NCBI GenBank assembly: GCA_949752735.1
Contig: OX457046.1
Location: forward strand, 37,205,007-37,269,006
Direction of reading: 5' to 3'
From: Lumbricus terrestris
Lineage: Eukaryota; Annelida; Clitellata; Crassiclitellata; Lumbricidae
Length of the DNA: 64,000 nucleotides
Shown here: one piece after another, positions 24,291-36,200 of the stretch
Layout: each line of letters starts with the position of its first letter
Numbering within the stretch: position 1 is the stretch's first letter
Notes under the pieces: model-generated
Told to the model about the DNA's origin: nothing
The model's input: only the letters and a program-made list of their open reading frames with translations
The model's database searches: none
Program-made: the position numbers and the translations under genes

Positions 24291-27200
24291 AATCTTCTCC
24301 TCAATATCTGAGAAATTAGTCAAGTAGAAAAATACAAAACCAATGAAACGTGAAGGCACAGTTTACAGAAATGGTAAGAAATGATGAATATTAGACTATT
24401 ATTATTATTATTGATTTTTTATTGCGACTCTTCAAGTTAATCTATTAAGAAGTGCTCTTAGTCCAACAACGGCTAAATAAGGCAGTTTTTAAGTGACGTA
24501 TCACATCTACAAATTATACAGCACCTCTTGAGTAAAAATAAGTGTTAATAACCATGCTGCAAAACTACAATACCTAGGACATGTGAACGAACATCTTTCA
24601 AGAAAATGTAACAGAGGGATTACGTCAAATACGAAAAGAGTAAATGTCACACTCATGAATTGTAAAAACTGAAAAATACAGACCCCTACTATAGCAGCCA
24701 TGTGCCATTCTATGCTTCATGATGCATTCAAACTGACTCATTAAGATTCCAAAATAAACCCCCTCCTTTTAGATGCATAAAGATATAAAACACCTGTAAC
24801 TTAAAACTTACATAACAGGACAAAACTAGAGCTCAACATGCAGCAAAGTGTTGTTAACGCCATCATACCTTAGAATAGGATTCGAAAACTAGTCAATAAT
24901 CTAATCAAAATAAAATGAATTCAGATTTCGGAAGCATTCTACCTGGATGGTCGAGAGCTGTTTTCTTCGCAGGCGGAGGCATGATGGTTTCTGTCTCCGG
25001 AGCGGAATACGTTGGCTGGCTCGCACTGTCCACATCACTCGACTTTCTCTTAAGACTCGTGTTGACATTGGCAACGACATTCACGAGTGTTTTCTCGGCT
25101 TGAAGCACCAGAAAAATTAATAGCAATTATTAATTAGCCAAAATTATGTCTCACCAACAAACAAGACTCTGTATATATCTGTAATTGGGGTGCAGAGGAT
25201 AAAGTTAATTTTCAACACGTCAGCCTATCAATACACAGCTGTCTACATCACTTTTCTACATCTGCCAAGTTACACTCCAAAGCCAACACCAGGCTTCAGA
25301 GGCATTTCTAAGCAAGTGCTTTATAAGAATGCCATACAAAATTTGCCACAAGGTCGTGACAGTCTAAAGAGCAGAGAGAACGTCAAATGGTAGCTGATAT
25401 AGGCCACCTCATAAGATATAAGATCACAGACTCTATACTCAGAATTGCTCCCGACTACATTGCGGACACAGAATTGGAGCTTGACCCAAAAACATCTTAT
25501 AGGCAAGAGAGAGAATTTTATACTGAATTCGAGAAGTTAAGATAAGCCAATGAAGGTGCTCAGTCAAAATAAAGTTGAAGTGTGAGAATGTGAACCAAAA
25601 GCGACTAGGAACCCAAATCAGTTCAAAATCCAAAAGACATAATTCTCACCTGTGGATCCTTCATCCTCTTGCGTTGGCACGTGAACCAGGTTGGTATGGC
25701 GACTAATAGGCACCTGGGATACTGGCAGCTGGGAAGCGTTGAATCGTTGATACGATGACTGCGCATCTGGTGTTGCCTGCCAAGTGTCTGTATGATTCTC
25801 GAGTCCTGCAGTAGCAGCTGGTTTTGCGCCAGCAGTTCTGTATCCTCTCAAGGTCTTTGGTTTGTAAGGCTCTGGCAGATAAGTGTCAGCTGTTTAAAAT
25901 GAAATTCAAACATCAGATGCAACATAAGATCGGTCAAATGTAAACGGGGTAAAGGGTTAAGATACATGAACGCACATTTTCTTAAGATAAGATTTTATGT
26001 TTTATTTAATAATTTAATTTAATTATTTCTCCATGAATCTCTATATCGCCCCTTCAAACTCTATACTCAGAGGTGCTCCCGACTACAGTGCGGACACTGC
26101 ATTGGAGTTTCACGCCGAAGCACCCGAGCAATTGCGAGAGAAGGACTTGCTCAAGGTCCGTATGCGGCGGCTTGAGGTGGATTCAAGCATAGATCCCTTC
26201 GGCTTCATGACACCGATGCCACCACTACACCATCATGCCCCACAAGTTTTGTACTAGAATGTTAATAATTTGCATACGTAGCAAGATGCTTTCAATACAA
26301 AAAAGTAACTAAATAACCTATGTAAACCACCTAGAACCAGGCAATGTACATATCATGTGGCAATAACCAGCGGGACTCTGTAGTCCCTGCTGGGTTCCAT
26401 TTTGTGACCAACAGACAACTTGTCCTTAGTATACGATAAGATGTCAACTTGTACACTTTTGACTCAATAAATTGATGGTTACAGTTACGGTTACCTGGTG
26501 GTGGGATGTAGATGTCGATTGGGCGACCTCCCTGTAAGGGCATCGACGGTTGGTAGTAAGCTGGAGGAGGAGGAGGCATACCTGAATGCCAATCAAATAC
26601 ACAGCTCATCAAATAGTTCCAAAGTGATGAACCTGAGCACTTACGGCAATTGAAAACTGCATTTGTCCTAGTTCGTGCACCTGGGGTTCAATATTTACAC
26701 GCATGCTAGCTATTTATTTATCTCTCGCATATGCTATAGCGCCCCTTCAAGCTTTCCACTCAGAGGCGCTCCCGACTACAGAACGGACACTGAATCGGAG
26801 TTTCAAGTCGAAGCGCAAAAGCAATTTCGAGTGAAGGACATGCTCAAGGTCCCTACGCGGCGGCTAACGTGGATTCGAGCCTGGAACCTTCTGGCCCAAA
26901 GGCATCGCCTCCACCACTACAAAGTTAATAAGTGACGAACCTGAGCATCCAAATTGAAAACTAACTTGTCCTAGTTCATGCAACTGGAGTTCAATATTTA
27001 CACGTAATCATTAATCACGTTGATGTTTATAATCACGTTGATCATAATAAATTGTGTAGCATACCATGACTGGTGATATAGTGTGGAGGCATTGGAGGAG
27101 GCATAGGTCGAAGCAGGAAAGGTGGAGGAGGCCTGGAAACGTTTGGTAGAACTGGATTGTTTGGATGAGATGGAAGAATAGGTCGTCGCTGAACTTGACC

Positions 27201-30200
27201 TTGGACGAGACGACCATTTTCAAGACTAACCGAAACACCACCTGCGCAGAAAACAACAAATTAAGTAAGGAATCTTCATTACCCCAAGACAAATGCCTTC
27301 ACTTTGAACACAGATGCCTTCACTTTGAACACAACTGCTCACATTTTAAACAAATGCCCACACTTTGAACACAAATGCCCACACTCTGAACACAAATGCT
27401 TACACTTTGAACACATATGCCTGCACTCTAAACACATATGCCTACTTTTTGAACACAATGTACATTCTTTGAACACAAATGCCCACACTCTGAACACATA
27501 TGTGACCCAAGGAATCGAAATGAGTCGGATGTCGAAAATTACATTGCTAGGAAAACAGCAAAATATGATCAGAAGTCGTTTTTTACTCATTTTCAGATTT
27601 TAATGTAAATTGACAGAAAAATATGTTATTTACATTTCGGATACCTAACATTTTAATAAATTTGTTCTTTTAATGCGTGTTTTGGTGATTTTTAAAAGGT
27701 TACTCTCTCGATTCTCGCGGTTTCCTATCAAAATCAGCCTATTTTTCGCATAAGATTTCCACGCTAATTCTAGCGCTAGCTAGGGAATGTAATCCCGGGA
27801 TCCCGAATACCGGGATCCCGGACATTTTACAATCCCGTAATCCCGGGATTGACAAACATGGAATACCGTTTTTCGGGATTACCGAAAATTCGGATTTTTT
27901 TTTATTAAATTACTTGACCAGTTTTGCAACAACTCCTTTGTCAATAGACGCCAAAACGACAGATAAGCACACGCCCTCATGAAGGTAAGCTGGCGACCTA
28001 CAGAAAACCCAGAGGGGTGACTGGAGGTAGGCGTTTCTGAGTGATCAGGCATGGGATTTGGCTTTCCTGCCTCCCATTCCTTGCTTCGTTCATGTATACA
28101 GACTATAGACTCCTCCATAACAATGACCCACACACCATTCAGTTGACTAATAGAACATAAACAGATGTCAGATGCCAGCAGTGCTGGCCGACTAGGCACC
28201 CAGCACCCAACTCCGATTCACTCTTCACTCGTGTTGATGACACCCCCACCCCAAAATTGCGCCTGAACTTGACAGCATGCAAACGGGCTGTTGCTGCCTT
28301 AATATCAGATGACTCACTGGTTAATCTTGGCTAGCCTGCTACCTTGTTGTGTTCTTCGCGCTGTGGTCAGTCGGTGCATTGGTCACCTCGTATCGTCTGA
28401 CCTAATACCGGGTCGTCGTATGCAGAGGGCAATTACCCTATACAGAGAGATCGCAACTTAAGCCCAGTTAAAGACCGGGGAATCTGAAATGAGCTAAACT
28501 CACAGCAATTTAAGTCAAAGGAGAGACAAGAGAGGGCAGGCTCGGGCGGGGAGGAGAGGGTCTAACTTGTTTGTTTAGTGGGGATCGAAGCCACTGGTTG
28601 TAGGCCTATCACTATCAAGTTTCAGACAAACCCCACTGCTGCCAGGGACCACTGACTAAAGCCCTTGCCGTGAGTCATAATTGATCGCAGTTGAAGTACT
28701 TGAAGCAAAGAGAAAGCTTTACTGTATTTGGCCTACTATTATACTACGTCTAGGAATTTTTAAAATTGCCATTATAAGCCAATCCCGGGATCCCGGTATC
28801 CCGGGATTGACTCGTTTATAATCCCGGAATCGAGCAAATGCCCCGGGATTACATTCCCTAGCGCTAGCCTTTCGCGCTTGGTATCGTTAGAAAGATCTCA
28901 GCTTATTCTTTATCTAGCTCGTTGGTTTGCTGCCGAGAGCCGGCCGTTCAAACATTAACCAATAGAATCATTTGAAAACAGGCTACATGCATAAGGATTT
29001 TTCCGACCTGCTAGTCGACGAACTTTAAACGCGTTTTTCTCGAATTATTACTTTTGCAAGAGTGGACACATAATTGTTCATAACTTTGTTAAAAAGTAAG
29101 GTAGAGCCAAAATTTTGGCGTCATTTTAAAGCTAAGAATGTGCTCTTTAAATATATGTATAATACTCATAATCCGAAATTTTCGACATGTGAACCATTTT
29201 GATCCCTTGGGTCACATATATGCTCATACTTTGAATGCAATTGTCCACACTTCGAACACAAATGCCCACACTTTGAACATGAATGTCCACTCTCTGGACA
29301 CAAATGCCCACACTTTGAACACAAATGCCTACACTCCAAACACAAATGCCCACACTTTGAACATGAATGTCCACTCTCTGGACACAAATGCCCACACTCT
29401 GAACACAAATGCCTACACTCCAAACACATATGCCTACACTCTGAACACATATGCCCCTGTACCTTGAAACGGAAGAACTTTGGAGAACTGCGACTCATCG
29501 ACTATGTAAGGATCGGAACCATGATCAAAAGGACAGAGATCACCACGCACGCAAAATCCCTTCTCTGAAAACATCAATCAACAGCAAAAACATTGTGAGT
29601 GAAAGACTTCAATCAATCAATCAAATCAATCAAATACAATTCATGTAGCACCCCTTTCAAGAGATGCTCCAAACACAGGTCAAGCAAAGAGAGCAGTCTT
29701 GAACAGTTGGTGGCAACTGATAACAATTTAGGAGTTGTGCAAGCGGTTAGGGGGCGGCAAAGCTCACCAGAAAGTTAAATTCGACTCAAGTAATAACTTG
29801 TGATCAACTGTTCATAATATTTGAATTGATTACCTGCAGCATAAGTTTAAAATTAAACAAAGATTATTAAAAATGGTTTGATCCTGACACATGTTGGCAG
29901 GATATATTGCCCCTTCTGATCTCGCCTCTGAGTGAGTACTAATATTTTATTTAAGCCTATCGTAATATAATAAATTGACTGTATTGGCATCCAAAGAACT
30001 GTTCAATTCGATTGAACATACCATCGTAATCTTGGCATCGTGGCCGAGACCTGTCCAGATCTCTTGGTCCTGTACGATATGCATCCACGCTTCTGTCCGC
30101 CTCTTCTTCGAGCGGAGTGGAACTGCGACTGTTCACAGCAAAATCCTTCTCAACGTGGGCTCCTATGCAAACACAAACACATAATCTCAATATTATTGAT

Positions 30201-33200
30201 CATGCATCGCAAAGTAATAAGTAATTAAATTTACATTCAAATTTACATGTAGTAAACTTGTACAGCAAATAAAATATATGAACATTTTTAAAAACTTCCA
30301 TTTTAACAGATTTATGATGTGTCTGTTCAAATACTTGCAGCATGTGTACAGCGATCAACCAGTTTTTCTGAAACTGCGGTCATTACCAAACAGCAAAATT
30401 GACAGTATCATCATCATGAAAACACACAGTTGATTAATTTAGAAAAATCTTGAATCATGAAATTGGTAAATACAACTGTACTGCCTCAAAGGAGAGCAGT
30501 GTATGAAGCTAGACCATGCACACTGGAGCGCTGCATATATGCTTGTGGGGTGTGGCGATGTAGGGGTATGTCCGGTGCCTTTGATCTGGGAGTTTGTGGG
30601 TTTAAATCGACCTCAAGTCGCGATGAAGACTCTGAGCAAGTCCTTCACTCAATTGCTCATGCGCTTCGGCATGAAACCACAATTCAGTGCACACGCTTGC
30701 ACAGCCGGGAGCGCCTCTTAGAAGATATCTTGAAGGGGTGCTGTACCAAATGCTCATAACATAGAACTAAACAGCATCAAGAAACAGAGTTGATTTATTT
30801 ATCTACAATCTCGCATCATGAAATTTGTAAATACAAAAGCACAGCCTCGCAGGAATACAGTATATGAGACTAGACCTTGCACACAGGAATGCCGCATTCG
30901 AAAACTAGATTGCTAAAACAATACCTATTCATCTGCAAACAGTGTACTTAAAACTAGATTGCTAACACAATACCTATTCATCTGTAAACAATGTACTTAA
31001 AACTCGATTGTTAACACAATACCTATTCAACTGCAAACAGTGTACTTAAAACTAGATTGTTAACACAATACCTATTCATCTGCAAACAGTGTACTTAAAA
31101 CTAGATTGCTAACACAATACCTATTCATCTGTAAACAATGTACTGAAAACTCGATTGTTAACACAATACCTATTCAACTGCAAACAGTGTACTTAAAACT
31201 AGATTGTTAACACAATACCTATTCATCTGCAAACAGTGCACTTAAAACTAGATTTTTAACACAATACCTATTCATCTGCAAACAGTGTACTTAAAACTAG
31301 ATTTTTAACACAATACCTATTCATCTGCAAACAGTGCACTTAAAACTAGATTTTTAACACAATACCTATTCATCTGCAAACAGTGTACTTAAAACTAGAT
31401 TGTTAACACAACACCTATTCATCTGCAAACAGCGTACTTACTTTTCGAGGCCGAGCACTTGGACGAGAACGATTCTAAGCTCGATATCGAACTGTCGCTT
31501 CTGGCCGAAGGCGATCGTGAATTCGATCTCGCGGCTGATCGTGATCGCTTTCGAATATGGCTCGCTCGATCAACGGAAGATGGTTGTGAACCGAGCCGCT
31601 CCTTCGTGCGTGGAATCCTTCGACAGGCTGGAGACCTGGAGAATGGAGTCGCTCGAGTACTGCGTGAATTTTCCATTTGGTGTTCTTTCAGCTGTCGGCT
31701 GCGATTTGAAGACGGGTTTAGACTGCCGATGTTTCTGGTTTACGAAATAAATTTAGACGTTTTGAGTACTGTTGTAGGGGCGTATTTTCAATGCTAACCG
31801 AAAGCTTGATAATTTAAATAAACTTTCCCCATATATACTTTAAAACACTTCATGAGATTAAATAGTTGGGTTTCTGCCCAGTGGTTTCATCAAGTCTTTA
31901 GTTAAGTCATTAGCTAAGAGTTGTCGTTTCTTTGGTTGTTTAGCGGCATTGTCTTTTGTCGGTTGTCTATTATTGCTTTGGTGCACCACTGTCTTGCATC
32001 CGGCACTACATCTAGGGGTCCTGGTTAGCAAGGTCAACCACCACTTTAGGTTCTCATACGGGTCATTCCATGTCAAATCAACCATCAATTCGAACATGTG
32101 TAATTGTATATATATCTCGGATATATGTTCTTATATGGCCATGTGGGATGTAAATTGGCATTTGTGCAATATTTACAAATTTATAAATTAAACATCACCA
32201 ATGATACCACCAAGATTCTTACATATTTGAAAAGAGCACAACAAACTAATCGTATGAAAAAATAATCAGTCCTCTGGTTCATTTCCTGACCTATATATGA
32301 CAGTCCAAACTATGCGGATCAAGTTGTTTTCTCGTGATTTATTCCCAAATGCGTAAAAGCTCGTTTTTCAACTGGCAGTTTTTAATGGAAAGCATCATGG
32401 AAGCAAAATGATATTAGCATCTTTTAAAGTACTTTTCAAACCCTTTTCAATGGTATGCAGCACATAACTGTGCTACCTATCCCACATGGCCATATAAGAG
32501 CATATATCTGAGATACATATGCAATTATACACGTCCGAATAGATGAAAATTGGCATTTGGGAAAATATTTACACATTCATAAATTAAAAACAACCAATAA
32601 TACAACCAATGTTTTTGTATATTTGGAAAGAGTACAACAAACTGATTAAATGAAAGAAATATAAGCCCTATGGTTCATTTCCTGGCCTAGATATGACAGT
32701 CCAAACTTTGCAGATCATGTAGTTTTCTCCCGAATGTAAAAAAACCTCGTTTTTCAACTGGAATTTTGAAATGGAAGGCATCACGGAAGCAAAATGAAAT
32801 TGGTATCCTTTTAAAGTACTTTTCAAGCCCTTTTTAATGGTGTGTAGCACATAACTGTGCTACCTATCCCACATGGCCATATTTCAATCGGCAGATGACC
32901 TACTTTTCACTTTGTGCAGTTTTCAGGATGGTCTAACACATCAAGTTAGCCTTTAAAATACCTCAGAATTTGTCAGGTTATTCACCACAAGGCCCATTAC
33001 AAACCCAAAAAGTTCTGGGACTTTATATTTAATACCAATGAAGTAGTGGTTGTTCAAATATCAAGTTTCATACTGTCGAAATGAACAAAATGTCATTTTC
33101 AGACTGAGCTGGGCTCACGAGTAATGGTTCAAACTGTAAAATTTTGCAATTTTCAGAATCTACTCATAAGACTGCTAATGTTGTGAAAATTTTATAGAAA

Positions 33201-36200
33201 TATCTAGCATACTTCCTGAGTTATTAGCCATCAAAAACGCCTCAGAATTAAGTCCTTCGCGAGCTGTCGCTACCCCCCCACTATAAAAATGGTCATATCT
33301 CAAAGACCATGCAACATTTTGAGCTAGTATTTTGCATAGCTTCCTAAGATATGTTGGTTTACAAACTGACAAAATATAATCAAATTCTGAGATGGTGTGG
33401 TGGGGATGTTTCTGAATTTTGGTTGATTTGACGTGGAATGACCCATACATAACCAGCTCTTGTATTATTTTCATTGACTTCAGTGATATTCAAAGATGCT
33501 CAAATGCTTGTATTAAGTACTGCTACGATATATGGTTACCAAATAATAATAACAAAATAAATAAAAGTCTAGTGACACGTAAATCTGTCAAGAAAAAAGA
33601 CAGGGGTTTCAAAGATTCATTCATTCATTCTGAGAATTTATATAGCGCCTCTTCAAGATATCCACTCAGAGGCGCTCTCTGCACTAACTAGTCGAAATGA
33701 TGCTAAGTTAACAGTCATAGCAAGCAAAATATAACAGCAAGTTGCAAAACAAACACAGTAACCTGAAAGAGTCACCAGTGGCAAGCCCTCGCAAACATGT
33801 AGAGATTATGTTTAATGACTTAGATTTCACATGTGTTCCCAAGCCAACACAGAGCCATATCATGATCGGATGGTGGATGGCAGGATGAGTTGGTGGGAAA
33901 AGGAGTATCTATCTCATCCTGCTTACATGGTCAGAAAGAATTCTGTACAGCATTCAGCGGACATTGATAGCAATATACCATTCTGCCCTGTAGTCTCTGC
34001 AGTCTTTCCTTAACTTCCACTTGCCTCAAATCTTGCCACTTCTCTCAAGGTTGATTGCACTGGAGATGCTTCTGAAAAGTTTTTGCTGAGAGAAGACACT
34101 TTGAAAATTGTTATTGTACAATACAATACAATCTATACAAAGGAATGCCTCAGAACACCTTAAACCAATGCTGAAATACCATAAACATAAAAGACCATTT
34201 GGTCTTTTGCATGAACAAATAATGCTTATACCTCTCCGGTTCAGGACTACGCAGTGGAACAGGACTTGTTCGTTTAGCAGCGGCTTGATTTGCGACACCA
34301 CCAGCCGAACTCTAAAACATCCAAACAACAAGACATTGTTGACCGCAGTTCGCATACATATACATATTATACAGCTCCAGTATCTAGCCATCAAGAATGT
34401 AAATATAACGCATACACACAGAAATTGCTATGAAGCCAGTTTTAACGACTGCTCTGATAACTGCATCAGTTATGAAGCCACCAGCATGCTCCTATACTTA
34501 CCAACTGCATTCCTATTAGATAATATTCAATCATTCATTAGATGCATTTATGTAGCGTCTCTTCAAGGGGCTACTCAGACCCATCTGCATGCAAACAAGT
34601 CATAAGTCGGAAATGTTCATAATAGAAAAGTAAAAACCAGAGCCAAGTCAGGATTTTCCAATTGGTAGATTATTGCAGATTACAATTTTAATATATATAT
34701 TTTCTACAAATAACTGAAAAGTTTGAGTAAAAGTCACATTGAATATGTTATGATATGTAATTTGTAATTAATGGACCAACTTAGATGCATATTTGTCGAT
34801 AAATAGTTTCCATAAATTAATGCAACTAGCTTTTCATCCAGAAATTCAATTGCGATTGAGATGAATGATAATTTCTCGTGCCATTATAAAGAGAATGCGT
34901 CTCTCTTTAAAACGGCAAATTATATATGCCCAAAAAGTAAAATATCCGACTTAACCCTTCAATGCCGAGATGGTAGTAAATGGTATGGGAAATCCTATAC
35001 TCTCCGGCATTAAAGGGTTAAGACTTTTTTGTGCAGGTGGGTCACATATAAAATAAACACCTGCCAATACATGCAAAGATGCTTAAGAGGAGCACGCAAT
35101 CACTGATAAACCACATCCACATCTCACCCTGTCCAGCGATCGATGTCTCTTCTCTTCTTCCTCCTGACTCCGCAGTCTGGAGACGCCCGCAATCTGACCC
35201 TGTGGCGACGAGGGACGCTTCCAGAACCCCTTCTCGGTCCGACTCCTAAGTCGGTCGTCAGATTGCAACTTATCACTGTCATCGCTCCTTCCTTGCAAGA
35301 TACTATCAGGCTTGCGACTTAGAGCACCATTTCGCTCGTCCCTCCAAGTCTGAGACTTCGGAGGAGAGTCGGGACTCCTCGTGTAATGCTTCGACTCTCC
35401 CTGAATAAGTTTCGGCTTCTCTCTGACGTCTGTCGTAACCTTTGACCCAGTGATGGGTAGCGCAGTCGATTTGTGCTCCCCTTGAGTGCTCCGTGCAGCC
35501 GAGTGAGAGTTGGGGTCGATGGCGGGTCGTACCGCATCAGCACCCTTACTCTTCTTTTCTAAGTCCCTGTCTTCTACTGGAGGACAGGACTCGTACACTT
35601 TACTTGCGATCGCTTCGAACATCTTCGACACGAACGCATTGGTCTCTGAAAATGAATTAACGTAGATTATCATCTAAGGAAGTTTAAACACAATGCGTTA
35701 TAATCATCCGTTTTGATAAGAACAAAATGGAAAAAAAATTAAATTCATTCCTTCGTTTGTTCGTTCGTTTGCTCACCCACTCATTCATTCATTCATTCAT
35801 TCTGAGAATTTATATGGCGCTTCTTAACATAGAGTTAACCATTGGATTACATTGTGAACAACGACAATGTGAAACTTTTCGCGTGGACAATGAAGCGATC
35901 ATTTTGCATTTGAGGTAAACACTGACGGAAATTCAAAGATGGCGACAAAATTAATTGTTTTCGTGACAATATTTAACCAGCTCGAATTGCGTTTTTTCTA
36001 TGCAGAAAGAAGCAGCTAACTAAGTTATTACATTTTTCAAATTTTCCTGTTTTACCTCACGCTGGCCAAATTAATCGTATTTAATCGATTAATAGCAATT
36101 AAATTCTGGAGAAAAACCAATTAAAATTATTTTAATCAGTATCAGACTTAATTATTCATTCATTTATTCAAGAATTTCTGTAGCACCTCTTCAAGGAGAC

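Noticed and set aside
27293..29455. CRISPR-like array of 21-bp repeats
   Set aside because: Head-to-tail minisatellite without unique spacers, inside a eukaryotic intron.
31858..32097. A 79-codon minus-strand frame (KQPKKRQLLANDLTKDLMKP) as an extra RBM26-like exon
   Set aside because: Exons 4 and 5 already join in phase without it, and part of it lies in the end of the 32060 transposon.
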